Source: Hyphomicrobium sp. LHD-15 (GTDB lineage Bacteria; Pseudomonadota; Alphaproteobacteria; Rhizobiales; Hyphomicrobiaceae). From it: a stretch of DNA of 64,000 nt. The notes beneath the pieces are model-generated. The model made no database searches. It saw only the letters and a list, made by a program, of their open reading frames with translations, and had not been told where the DNA came from. Below, piece by piece: positions 25,950 through 34,173 of the stretch. Where the stretch lies: NCBI RefSeq assembly GCF_031157355.1, contig NZ_JAVIFT010000001.1, positions 1,240,001 to 1,304,000 of the forward strand, written 5' to 3'. How positions within the stretch are numbered: the stretch's first letter is position 1; the number at the start of each line of letters is the position of its first letter. A program made the translations under genes and the position numbers.

Positions 25950-26826
25950 AGTGCATCGCGCCGTTTTCGATATCGGCTTGAAGGACGCCGGCGACAATTG
26001 CTCTCGTCGCGTATTCGGCCATGCAACGATATCCGAGATCGTTCAAATGAAACCGGTCGTTAGACAGGTACGATGAGCCCGGGTGCTGACGCGCGAGATC
26101 GGCCATCGCATCGTAGCGATTGACCAGCAGCACGCGCATTTCGCTCGCCACCGTCGCAATCTCGTTGACGATGCTGGTGTAGCGCTCGTCTTTCGACAGC
26201 CGCTCGACGTACTGGGGGTCGATCAGCACGACATCGATCTTGTGAGACGCGAGCCAGGAGAGCGTATCGCGCAACTGATCGCCGAAATCATCCGCGTCGA
26301 TGCGCGCCACGGCGTCGTTGGTGCCGACCTGCCAGACAATGAGATCCGGCTTGATCTCGGCGACCTCCGCCTTCAGGCGTTCGGCCGCGCCCTCCGCCAC
26401 CTCTCCTGACTGACCGCGCGGGAACATCTCGACCTGCAGACCTTCGATAACGCCTTCGAGATCATTTTCGAGGCGCACGGGATAGCTTGCGAGCGGCGAC
26501 GATGCGCCGATACCGACAGTCGAGGACGAACCCAGCGCGATGACCCGGACGGGGCGCTTTTCGAGAACGGCACGGCGCACGGAGCGAAGCGCGGCGCGAC
26601 CCTCGTAGGCGGGGCTCTTCACTTTGCACTCGGTGGAATAGGTGGTGTTTCCTGCGCGCACGAAAGGACGGCGCGCGGGCGCTTTTGGCGCGGCCAACGG
26701 CGCTGGCGTTGCGAGTGGAACCGCACCCGCAGACGGCGCGTTCAAATCGTCGGTTGCGCCGGCTTGCGGGCCGACGGCAAGCAGCCCGGCAACTACGGCG
26801 CTGAAGATTGAGATTCGGCTAGCCAC
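25948..26826 (-). CDS. Exported SGNH/GDSL hydrolase
   Basis: An extracytoplasmic esterase-type protein of 292 residues: signal peptide (SIFSAVVAGLLAVG, cleavage near AGA), an Ala/Pro linker (about 30-55), then an SGNH domain. Block I is VIALGSSSTVGIGASS with the nucleophile Ser. Block III is WQVGTNDAVA with the Asn. Block V is NDRFHLNDLGYRCMAEY with the catalytic Asp-x-x-His variant. It probably removes or transfers acyl groups on an envelope glycan. It overlaps the 3' end of opgC by 34 bp, an operon arrangement supporting a shared substrate such as a periplasmic or surface glucan. Confidence 0.88.
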   Translation of the reverse strand: MASRISIFSAVVAGLLAVGPQAGATDDLNAPSAGAVPLATPAPLAAPKAPARRPFVRAGNTTYSTECKVKSPAYEGRAALRSVRRAVLEKRPVRVIALGSSSTVGIGASSPLASYPVRLENDLEGVIEGLQVEMFPRGQSGEVAEGAAERLKAEVAEIKPDLIVWQVGTNDAVARIDADDFGDQLRDTLSWLASHKIDVVLIDPQYVERLSKDERYTSIVNEIATVASEMRVLLVNRYDAMADLARQHPGSSYLSNDRFHLNDLGYRCMAEYATRAIVAGVLQADIENGAMH

Positions 26827-27869
26827 GCTGTGATCCTCAACAAAACCAGCCCCAACGCTACAATGAGTGTATCAAGAAGGAATGTCGGCTCGCCGACGTA
26901 CCGCGCCATCTGGCCTGCCAGTGCGAGCAGCGAGGCCACACAAAACACCGCGAGCGAGTTGCGGCCAAGGCTGCTGCAGTAGCGAACGACGGGTCCCGCA
27001 TACCGTAGAAGTACAGGAAATGCCGGATAAAATGCAATCGCGATCGCAATCATGCTCAATATGCGGGCAGGCGACAGATACTTCTTGTCAAAGAGAAAGA
27101 AGTATCGCGGCTCGGGCACGAGCATGGGATCGGGACGATAGTCGACCCAAACGATGACGAGGCCTACCAGCACAAGCGCCACCGCAAGCGGCCACAGGCG
27201 CTCCACCGTTTCCCGCCACGCCGGATATTTACCTTTCGAGGCTGTCGTTACGAACCCGAGAACGATCAGCAGCTGCCAAGATAACGGATTAAAGAACCAC
27301 GCGCCCTCGGACGGCCAGCTCGGCAGCTCGATCTCGAACGCGAGCGTTACGACGTAAAGCGCGGTGGAGGCCGCCAGCGCCGCGATCAACGACCACCTCG
27401 CCATTAGAATAAAAACGATCGCGAGCAGAAGCAGCACCACATACAACGGCAAAATGTTGAAGTAGCCGATCTGATAGGTGAGCAGGACCATGCCCACCGA
27501 GGACCGGACCGTGTCGAAAAATGCGGGACCCGCGTTGTGCCACTCGAGAAGCAGCGGATCGTCGAGGGCGATGGCGCCGGCGGCGAGGATCGCGACGGCG
27601 ACCGAGATTGTCACGATCTGCGCCTGCCAGATTTCAAAGGCACGCATAACGAGCCGCATGACAAGCTGGCCGACCGGCCGCGATGCCGCCTTTCCGTTCG
27701 CGACCAAAGCGAGCGAGCAGCCGGCGAGGAACACGAACAGCTCAGCCGCATCCGAGATGGCGTAGTTGCGCAGGGTCAGGATCGAATAATCCATACCCGG
27801 GATGTGATTGATGAAGATCATCACCAGCGCGATGCCACGCCAAAAATCGATCGCATTGGGGGGTCGCAT
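26793..27869 (-). CDS. opgC: OpgC-family membrane acyltransferase
   Basis: A polytopic protein (358 residues, about 10 hydrophobic segments) of the OpgC_C/acyltransferase family, which O-succinylates or otherwise acylates osmoregulated periplasmic glucans. The signature start IDFWRGIALVMIFINHIPGM carries the conserved Asp/Arg and His. Then come ISDAAELFVFLAGCSLAL, and the late LSPARILSMIAIAIAF and LGRNSLAVFCVASLLAL typical of OpgC. The downstream SGNH hydrolase overlaps its end. No glucan synthase is in the window. Confidence 0.88.
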   Translation of the reverse strand: MRPPNAIDFWRGIALVMIFINHIPGMDYSILTLRNYAISDAAELFVFLAGCSLALVANGKAASRPVGQLVMRLVMRAFEIWQAQIVTISVAVAILAAGAIALDDPLLLEWHNAGPAFFDTVRSSVGMVLLTYQIGYFNILPLYVVLLLLAIVFILMARWSLIAALAASTALYVVTLAFEIELPSWPSEGAWFFNPLSWQLLIVLGFVTTASKGKYPAWRETVERLWPLAVALVLVGLVIVWVDYRPDPMLVPEPRYFFLFDKKYLSPARILSMIAIAIAFYPAFPVLLRYAGPVVRYCSSLGRNSLAVFCVASLLALAGQMARYVGEPTFLLDTLIVALGLVLLRITAWLAESQSSAP

Positions 27870-28093
27870 CGCGCGTTCTCGTATACGTCGGTATTTTTTA
27901 ACGTCGGGCGGGCATGAGCCTTAAAGCGCACCTGGAAGCCCGATACAAGCGGCACGAACAGCGGTTTTTGCCAGTTCGGACCGCGTCAAATTCGGCCGCC
28001 GACATGGCGCGCTTTTTTGCACTGCAACCTTGAGGTCGCCGCAATCGTCCCCATCTACGGCTCGTTCAGGAAAATAATCATTGGGGACTGGAA

Positions 28094-28891
28094 ATGATCG
28101 ACGCTTCGAAGCTTCTCGACCTGGTGTTGAACGGTACCGGCGGGCCGCAAGGCTCTACGGGGTCCGTACCCGCCACGCGCCCTCAGTACGACGCCGGCGC
28201 CGAGAGCCCATCGCAGCCCAACGACCTCATCGAGCGTGCCAAGGGCTTTCTTGGCAGCCAGGGTGGTGGAATCGTCGGAGGCGCCGCCGCCGGCGCGCTG
28301 ACGACACTTCTTCTCGGCACAAAAACCGGCCGTGACATCGCGGGTGATGCTCTGAAGCTCGGCACCGCGGCCGCCCTTGGTGGCCTCGCTTACAAGGCCT
28401 ACACGAACTATCGCGACGGCAAGCCACTGGTCGGCACGCGTGCCGCCGAATACATCAAAGCAGCCCGGGGCGGTGCAACGCTGCCCGGCGCGCCGCCCGC
28501 GAACGAACACGCACTGCTGTTGCTACGGGCCATGATCGCCGCTGCGCTGTCGGACGGGCTGATCGATGCGGCCGAGCGCCAGAAGATCGTCGGCCGTCTC
28601 GTCGATGTCGGGATAAACGCCGAGGAGCAGGCCTTCCTCGACCGGGAGATCGCTGCTCCCTGGTCGCCCCAGCAGTTCGCGGCAGCCGCGGCGACCCCGG
28701 AGATCAGAAGCGAAATCTATCTGGCTTCGTCGATCGCGATCGAAGCCGATACGCCGGCCGAACAGGCCTACCTGCGCTATCTCGCGGCCACACTCGGCCT
28801 CGAGGATGGGCTCGTCGCGCATCTTGACGCCGCCGTGCAATCGGCCAAGAGCGCGACCTCGGTCCCGCAGGTTCGTGCGGCCGGGATCTAA
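28094..28891 (+). CDS. DUF533/TerB-like protein
   Basis: A 265-residue protein. The N-terminal part has a linker and a glycine/alanine-rich amphipathic stretch (GGGIVGGAAAGALTTLLLGT and LGTAAALGGLAYKAY) typical of DUF533. The C-terminal helical TerB-like domain (about 135-255) has LLLRAMIAAALSDGLIDAAERQ, IAIEADTPAEQAYLRYLAATLGL and conserved acidic residues. Function in the family is unclear; TerB folds bind metals and are linked to tellurite and stress responses. The start follows GGGGACTGGAA. Single gene, divergent from opgC and convergent with the next gene. Confidence 0.85.
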   Translation: MIDASKLLDLVLNGTGGPQGSTGSVPATRPQYDAGAESPSQPNDLIERAKGFLGSQGGGIVGGAAAGALTTLLLGTKTGRDIAGDALKLGTAAALGGLAYKAYTNYRDGKPLVGTRAAEYIKAARGGATLPGAPPANEHALLLLRAMIAAALSDGLIDAAERQKIVGRLVDVGINAEEQAFLDREIAAPWSPQQFAAAAATPEIRSEIYLASSIAIEADTPAEQAYLRYLAATLGLEDGLVAHLDAAVQSAKSATSVPQVRAAGI

Positions 28892-28904
28892 CCCGGTGCG
28901 ATCA

Positions 28905-28941
28905 TTGCGGCGGCTCGGATATTTCCGGGCCGCCGCCGCAA
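28905..28941. terminator. Hairpin between convergent genes
   Basis: TTGCGGCGGC (28905-28914) pairs with GCCGCCGCAA (28932-28941), a 10-bp perfect stem between the DUF533 gene and the leftward membrane-protein gene. Position fits a bidirectional terminator; the T-tail is weak. Confidence 0.5.
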
Positions 28942-28954
28942 GGCCGCTTGCCTT

Positions 28955-29872
28955 TCAGAGTCCTGCGCCACCTGCACGCGGCTCGTCATCGGCGCGGACC
29001 TCGACGACGCCAATCTCCCCTTCCAACACGTAGATCATCAGATCAGGCCGCTCGCGCGCCAAGCGCGTGGCCAGGGGACGTGCCTCTGCGGCATGCGCCG
29101 CGAATTGTGCTTCGCTCCACAGGCTTTGCGACGGATCTTCGCGATTGAGCGACGATGAATAGGCCTCGGCCCAGGCGTTGAGATCATTCGTCAATTCCGG
29201 AGATAGGCCGAGCGTCTCGGGCGCGAGATCGCCGTAGACGTCCTCATCGAGGGCCCACAGCGGATGGCAATCATAGTCGGCCATGACCTTGATGCGCTTG
29301 CATTCGGACCGATCTCGTCCCTCGCCCTCCGGCGTCGCGCCTACAAACAACGGAGAGGATTTTGCCGCGGGTGATCCTGCGAGCGTCCAGAGCACATAGA
29401 TGACATGCGCGACGACGGCGGCGGCCGGAACTGCGGCCAACCAGCCGAGTTCGGACACGCTTACGAGCTTGCCCGCCGCGCCGGCCCAAACCACGAAAGC
29501 CGTAGCCGCGAGATAGATAACAAACGCGTTGGTGGTTTGCCGGCGACCACGCGGATCGGGGGGCTCCGCGCGGTCAAAATAGAACGGTCCAAGGACGGCT
29601 AGGTACAGCGCTTGACCGGCGGTCGAGGCCACGAAGAGCCAAACCGCGATATCGAGCAGGAAGAGAAGCGCCGCGCCGCCCGCAAGCACGAGCGTGGCCG
29701 CCGACAGCAGCCAATGGGTCTGCCGGGTTTCGACAACGCTTGGCTTCGTGGCCCCGATCGCAGCGATCGCGCGATCGACAAAATGGGAGGTGAGGCCTGC
29801 ACGCGTCGCCACGTAGCCCGCGAACGCGTAAAATGCGCCAACGATGCAGAGCAAAACTTCGACCACAGCCAT
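28955..29872 (-). CDS. Membrane protein of unknown function with soluble C-terminus
   Basis: Unrecognised. The 305-residue protein has about five transmembrane segments in its first 165 residues: VVEVLLCIVGAFYAFAGYVA; ATLVLAGGAALLFLLDIAVWL; an AGQALYLAVLGPFYF stretch; AFVIYLAATAFVVWAGAAG; and LAAVPAAAVVAHVIYVLWTLA. A soluble cytoplasmic-looking domain of about 140 residues follows, with KRIKVMADYDCHPLWALDED. ATG 29872 is chosen because the first helix begins there; an upstream in-frame start at 29956 adds unconserved sequence. Divergent from the iron-permease-like gene. Confidence 0.65.
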   Translation of the reverse strand: MAVVEVLLCIVGAFYAFAGYVATRAGLTSHFVDRAIAAIGATKPSVVETRQTHWLLSAATLVLAGGAALLFLLDIAVWLFVASTAGQALYLAVLGPFYFDRAEPPDPRGRRQTTNAFVIYLAATAFVVWAGAAGKLVSVSELGWLAAVPAAAVVAHVIYVLWTLAGSPAAKSSPLFVGATPEGEGRDRSECKRIKVMADYDCHPLWALDEDVYGDLAPETLGLSPELTNDLNAWAEAYSSSLNREDPSQSLWSEAQFAAHAAEARPLATRLARERPDLMIYVLEGEIGVVEVRADDEPRAGGAGL

Positions 29873-30014
29873 TTCCCCTTCGTCACGATGGGCCGTCCGC
29901 CCCGCGGGCGTTCCTCCGTTGGCTTCATAGCTGAAAATCGGCGAAAACCGTGACACTGTTTTTTAGGGTCGCCCGCTGGCATCTGTTCCCGCCACAGCGA
30001 CCGAGGAGCCCGCC

Positions 30015-30443
30015 ATGAACGAACAGTTCCGCCGCTTTTCAGAAGCCGCCGCGCAGGCCGTGGGATCGTCCTGGGCCTTTCTGGCGGCCTGCCTCACAGT
30101 CGCGATCTGGTGCGCGACCGGACCCTATTTCGCCTATTCCGACACCTGGCAACTGGTCATCAACACCGGCACGACGATCGTGACTTTCCTGATGGTGTTC
30201 CTCATTCAGAACACCCAAAATCGGGACGCACGGATCGTATCGCTCAAACTCGACGAATTGCTGCGGGGCGTCGAGGGGGCACGCACTGAACTCGTCGAGC
30301 TGGACCATATGTCGGACGACGAACTCGCCGCCGTTCAACGCGAGTTCGAACGTTTGCGGGAGCGGGTTTCGCCGTTGCTCGACGACGATCTTTTTCATGT
30401 CGAGCGGGCCCTTCTAAAGCGCAAACGCGCCGCCAAAAGTTGA
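30015..30443 (+). CDS. Low-affinity iron permease family protein
   Basis: Small membrane protein (142 residues) of the family named after yeast Fet4, widespread in proteobacteria. Two transmembrane helices are seen (SSWAFLAACLTVAIWCATGPYF and WQLVINTGTTIVTFLMVFLI), then the conserved QNTQNRDARIVSLKLDELLR block and a helical acidic tail. The transport role in bacteria is weakly supported. A good GAGGAG ribosome binding site precedes ATG 30015. Single gene. Confidence 0.88.
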   Translation: MNEQFRRFSEAAAQAVGSSWAFLAACLTVAIWCATGPYFAYSDTWQLVINTGTTIVTFLMVFLIQNTQNRDARIVSLKLDELLRGVEGARTELVELDHMSDDELAAVQREFERLRERVSPLLDDDLFHVERALLKRKRAAKS

Positions 30444-30512
30444 CCCGCCAAAATCAAGCGCCCGGCACGATGTACGGGCGCGGCTTTAGCAAAACGAAGC
30501 GGCTGATGCGCG

Positions 30513-30662
30513 CTATGCCGGCGATTGAATATAGAAAAACGCATAGACGATCGCGGCAGCGACAATGGCCATCAGAAGCGACCGAGTAAGCACCCGATAG
30601 TTCACTCGCTGCGGCGTGGCCTGGCGCGCCTCGGTGGGATCCAGAACCTTCCGATCAGGCAT
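30513..30662 (-). CDS. 49-residue single-span membrane protein
   Basis: A short protein starting MPDRKVLDPTEARQATPQRV and ending in one transmembrane helix (LLMAIVAAAIVYAFFYI). ATG 30662 is preceded by GAGGAGGA at good distance, and the protein resembles the small one-span proteins annotated as hypothetical in many rhizobia. No function assigned. Confidence 0.7.
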   Translation of the reverse strand: MPDRKVLDPTEARQATPQRVNYRVLTRSLLMAIVAAAIVYAFFYIQSPA

Positions 30663-30888
30663 TTTTCGTCCTCCTCGTCGTTTGCTGAAGAACGCGGCGC
30701 CGACGGGAATGTTCCGTTTCGGAGCAGGTCGAGTTGCGCGTCGCAAGCCGCCGCGACGCATCTCCGGCGCCGCCTCACACGCGTACCGCTGCCGCCGAAT
30801 TCGGCCTTGCACCGACCGTCATTAGGGAAATCTTCATCATGATTTCCGATGCTGCCTCGGCAAATGCGTGTGCAGGCGGACCCCGATC

Positions 30889-31254
30889 ATGACCTTGTGG
30901 AAATCCCTGGTTTCTTCACTCTCCGGCGAAGAGACCTTGCGGTCAAAAACAACTTCCGACCGCTCGCTCAAGCCCGAGGACTTCCGGCGGCCCCAGCGCT
31001 TGAAGGAGGGCTTTATCTGGTCTGAAGGCATGATCATGCCGCGCCCCTGCACCATTCGCGACATGTCTCCAATCACGGCCCAGATCGTTCTCTGGCACGA
31101 CGATATCAAGCCACATCTGCTGACGCGTCCGCTCAAACTCTACTCCAGCGCCGACAAGAAAGAAGCGGACTGTGTTGTGGCAAGCCGCGATGCGAACGTG
31201 CTCTCGCTCAGGTTCATGAGCGCGTTTCGCGCGCCGACGCGCAAGTATCCCTGA
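30889..31254 (+). CDS. PilZ-like domain protein
   Basis: A 121-residue basic protein. Its C-terminal 70 residues resemble a PilZ-like beta-barrel: KEGFIWSEGMIMPRPCTIRD, then MSPITAQIVLW, matching the RDxSxxGA pattern weakly, and a final strand DANVLSLRFMSAF. The RxxxR arm needed to bind cyclic di-GMP is not clear, so ligand binding is uncertain. No recognisable partner nearby. Confidence 0.55.
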   Translation: MTLWKSLVSSLSGEETLRSKTTSDRSLKPEDFRRPQRLKEGFIWSEGMIMPRPCTIRDMSPITAQIVLWHDDIKPHLLTRPLKLYSSADKKEADCVVASRDANVLSLRFMSAFRAPTRKYP

Positions 31255-31409
31255 GGCATACGCCTCTCGTCCGGGACGAACCTGGAACGGAAGCGCGCCG
31301 CCCTTGGCGAACAGGCCCAGCCGCTTTCGGATAGCGTGACCTCATTTACTGCCGCGTCGGGTGATGCTCTATAGCGGGTTTATCCGCTCGTCTTTTCCGC
31401 AGACGTGAC

Positions 31410-32330
31410 ATGACGCAGCCGAACGCTTTCAAACGTCTCGAGCCCCTGCTGCTGCTGTTCGCTGCCGGGCTCTCGATCGGACTCATCTTCCCGCTCGGCA
31501 AGCTCTCTGCGGATCTCGGGTTGCCGCCACTCGTCTTTGCGGGTGCAACGGCCGCGGGCGCGAGTGTCGTTCTGGCGTTCATCTGCCGGATTGCGGGCGA
31601 GCGCGTCATCATCAACGCCGAAACGCTTCGTTATGCGGCCATTGCGGGGCAGCTCACGTTCGCGATCCCGTTCGTGACGCTTCTGATCGTGATCCCGAAC
31701 CTCGGCTCTGGAATTCCCGCGATCCTGCAGTCGCTCGCACCCCTTCTCACGCTTGGGATCGTCAGCGCGTTCGGTGTCGAAAGACCTGGCGCACTTCGCA
31801 TCGCGGGGCTTTTGATTGGGCTCATCGGGACGTCGATCATCCTTCTGGAACGAAACAGCGGTAGCCTCGGGGCGGAAGCACACATCGGGTGGTCTCTGCT
31901 CGCGCTCGTCACGCCGGCTTCGCTGGCAGCCGGAAATGTGTACCGCACCACCCATTGGCCGGATGGGCACGGACCGCTGCCGTTGGCAATGCTCACTCTG
32001 GCGAGTGCCGCGGGCGTCATCACAGCGCTGGCGGCGGCGCTGTATTTCGCCGGTCTCGTATCAATTTCACTCGGAGATGCGGCCGACGGCGTTGGCCTGG
32101 TTGCGGCGCAGAGCCTCGCCATCGGCATCGGCTATGCCTTCTTCTTCCGCCTGCAGCAGGTAGGGGGGCCGGTGTACCTGAGCCAGATCAGCTACTTGAA
32201 CACGGCCGTCGGCGTCGCGTTCGCCGTGCTGCTTTTTGGTGAACGCTTGTCCCTCACCGTCTGGCTCGCCGTCGCGCTCATTCTCGCCGGCGTGGCGATG
32301 GTCAATCGCGGCACGTCCGCCACGAAGTAA
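31410..32330 (+). CDS. EamA/DMT-family transporter
   Basis: A 306-residue protein with ten hydrophobic segments in two EamA repeats (about residues 10-135 and 150-300), as in the drug/metabolite transporter superfamily. Typical late motif: SYLNTAVGVAFAVLLFGERL followed by a final helix VWLAVALILAGVAMVN. Substrate is not predictable from sequence (amino acids, nucleosides or drugs in relatives). Lone gene upstream of the Rrf2 regulator, in the same direction but with a separate promoter for the latter. Confidence 0.9.
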   Translation: MTQPNAFKRLEPLLLLFAAGLSIGLIFPLGKLSADLGLPPLVFAGATAAGASVVLAFICRIAGERVIINAETLRYAAIAGQLTFAIPFVTLLIVIPNLGSGIPAILQSLAPLLTLGIVSAFGVERPGALRIAGLLIGLIGTSIILLERNSGSLGAEAHIGWSLLALVTPASLAAGNVYRTTHWPDGHGPLPLAMLTLASAAGVITALAAALYFAGLVSISLGDAADGVGLVAAQSLAIGIGYAFFFRLQQVGGPVYLSQISYLNTAVGVAFAVLLFGERLSLTVWLAVALILAGVAMVNRGTSATK

Positions 32331-32388
32331 GAGCCCACTATCGGGTTTTCCCATCGTCAAGACTGTTCATCAGTAGGCAATCGATCTC

Positions 32389-32426
32389 TTGACGCCATAA
32401 CGCGGACTGATATAGTCCGCGTTATG
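32389..32426 (+). promoter_or_regulatory. Sigma70-type promoter with palindromic operator spanning the start codon
   Basis: TTGACG (32389-32394) and TATAGT (32411-32416), separated by 16 bp, form a good -35/-10 pair. A perfect palindrome, CATAACGCGGACT (32396-32408) and AGTCCGCGTTATG (32414-32426) around GATAT, covers the -10 box and the ATG of the Rrf2 gene at 32424. Transcription would start at or within a few bases of the ATG, implying a leaderless mRNA. The palindrome is a strong candidate for the Rrf2 protein's own operator. Confidence 0.8.
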
Positions 32427-32975
32427 GCCCACCTGACGACCAGCGTTGAATACGGCATCCATTGCCTGCTTTGGCTCACGAGCTCGGGCGACAAGGCGCT
32501 GTCGAGCCGCGATCTCGCGGAGCTGCAAGGCATCTCACCGAGCTTCCTCGCCAAGATCTTTCCCAAGCTGGAAAAGGCCGGGATCGTTTCGGCTACCGAA
32601 GGCGTTCGTGGCGGATACCGCCTCGCGCGGCCGCCGGAGAAAATCTCGTTTCTCGACATCGTCGATGCCATCGAAGGCGATAAGCCGCTGTTCGATTGCC
32701 AGGATATCCGGGGCCGGTGCGCACTCTTCGATGGATCGGCACCAACATGGGCCACGCGGGGCGTCTGCGCCATCCATGCCGTGATGCTCAAGGTCGAAAA
32801 GACGATGCGGGATGAGCTTGCGGCTCATTCCCTGGCGGACGTTTCCGCGACACTCGGCAAGAAGGCGCCCGAAAGCTTCTACAGCGAGGTCAATGATTGG
32901 ATCGCGAACCGCGTTGGAGCGCGAAGCACCGGCGGACAAGCCGCCTCGCGGGCGGCCTGTCGCGCGCGGGAGTAG
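32424..32975 (+). CDS. Rrf2-family transcriptional regulator
   Basis: A winged-helix regulator of 183 residues. The N-terminal HTH starts LTTSVEYGIHCLLWL and continues with SSRDLAELQGISPSFLAKIFPKL and a wing VRGGYRLARP. The later segment carries three cysteines (FDCQDIRGRCALF and GVCAIH) in the positions where IscR, NsrR and RirA relatives bind Fe-S clusters, so redox or NO sensing is plausible. The start codon lies inside a perfect palindrome, pointing to autorepression. The araC-type gene follows 19 bp downstream; the pair probably controls the NmrA-cupin genes or the RND pump. Which Rrf2 subgroup it belongs to is not resolved. Confidence 0.92.
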   Translation: MAHLTTSVEYGIHCLLWLTSSGDKALSSRDLAELQGISPSFLAKIFPKLEKAGIVSATEGVRGGYRLARPPEKISFLDIVDAIEGDKPLFDCQDIRGRCALFDGSAPTWATRGVCAIHAVMLKVEKTMRDELAAHSLADVSATLGKKAPESFYSEVNDWIANRVGARSTGGQAASRAACRARE

Positions 32976-32994
32976 ACGATTTGTGAGGCGTACC

Positions 32995-33891
32995 ATGGGA
33001 CAAGGCGAGTCGATCGATCGACGTCCGGCCGGTGAGGAGATGGCACGCGTCCTCAAGACCGCGCCCCTGCAGATCGCCGCCGGACCCGACCCGTCGTTTG
33101 GATCTATCGCACGCTGGAACCACGGCGCTCTACATGACGTTGTCGAGCCGATGGCAGACCACGTCATCATGACCTACATCGGCACCCTGCAACGCCTCGA
33201 GCGAAGAACGGGGCGGGTGTTTGCATCCGGAACGGCGAGACCCGGTGTTGTCACGATCATTCCTGCTGGCTCCACTGCCCGATGGGACATCGCGGGATCC
33301 GTCGACGTCGTTCAGCTTTATTTGCCGCAAAGCACGTTGCAACGCGTGGCGGCAGAAGCCGGCAGAAGCGCACCAGAAGATCTGCTCGAGCGCACGGGGC
33401 ATGTCGATGCCACCACGGCGCGGCTGCTTACCACCGCAACAGACGCTCTCGATGGCGACGACAGCCTAAACTCCCTTTTTCGCCAACAGCTCACTAGCCT
33501 CCTGGCCACTCGTCTATTGGCTGCTCACACGGGCATGCCGCTTTCGTACCAGCCGACCTCGGGCGGACTGTCACCCATCGCTCTCAGTCGCTCCATCGAA
33601 CGCCTCCGATCCGACGCCGAAGAAGATGTTTCGCTTTCGGCGCTTGCCTCGGAAGCCGGTCTTTCGCGTTTCCATTTTTGCCGAGCTTTCAAGGAAAGTA
33701 CCGGGCTTTCGCCGCATGCATGGTTACGGCACCATCGTCTCGAGCGGGCGATGGAGATGCTGCGCGATCCGTCCGTATCTGTTGTTTCGGTTGCAGCCGC
33801 ACTTGGCTATGGCTCGCAGACCGCGTTTGCTGCGGCATTCAAAAAGATGACCGGCGAAACGCCGAGCGATTGGCGACGTCGTCTTCGTTAG
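32995..33891 (+). CDS. AraC-family transcriptional regulator
   Basis: A 298-residue regulator. The N-terminal ligand/cupin-like domain (about 1-190) is poorly conserved. The C-terminal AraC domain has two HTHs: LSALASEAGLSRFHFCRAFK with STGLSPHAWLRHHRLERA, and SVVSVAAALGYGSQTAFAAA with FKKMTGETPSDWRRR. ATG 32995 follows TGTGAGGCG. It lies 19 bp after the Rrf2 gene and is presumably co-transcribed. AraC proteins of this kind often activate oxidoreductase or efflux genes next door. Confidence 0.92.
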   Translation: MGQGESIDRRPAGEEMARVLKTAPLQIAAGPDPSFGSIARWNHGALHDVVEPMADHVIMTYIGTLQRLERRTGRVFASGTARPGVVTIIPAGSTARWDIAGSVDVVQLYLPQSTLQRVAAEAGRSAPEDLLERTGHVDATTARLLTTATDALDGDDSLNSLFRQQLTSLLATRLLAAHTGMPLSYQPTSGGLSPIALSRSIERLRSDAEEDVSLSALASEAGLSRFHFCRAFKESTGLSPHAWLRHHRLERAMEMLRDPSVSVVSVAAALGYGSQTAFAAAFKKMTGETPSDWRRRLR

Positions 33892-33992
33892 CAGCAATCT
33901 CTCGACACTCACAGCAATCGCTCTGGGGCAGGTATCGAGCCGCTCGACTAAATCATCTCTGTACCGATGCACATGGGCAAAGGAGACAGACG

Positions 33993-34169
33993 ATGACCGG
34001 GCACAGTGTAACGCACAACGACACATGCCGACGTCATCAACGCGGATCTGCTGGCGTTCATCAAAGGCTGATGTCGCTACCTCACTGCAGGCTCGAATTG
34101 CCGTTGCTCAGGAGCGCAATGGCAGCAGGCCTGCCGCAAGCACAGTCGCTCACATTCACCTGGAGATAA
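33993..34169 (+). pseudogene. Possible decayed small gene with intact ribosome binding site
   Basis: ATG 33993 is preceded by AAAGGAGACAGACG, an excellent ribosome binding site, and opens a 58-codon frame. The sequence shifts in character after about 11 codons. In the +1 frame an alternative continuation reads DVINADLLAFIKG and then stops, which looks more protein-like than the arginine-rich frame. A frameshifted remnant is therefore likely; a genuine 58-residue peptide cannot be excluded. It lies directly before the NmrA gene. Confidence 0.3.
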
Positions 34170-34173
34170 CACA

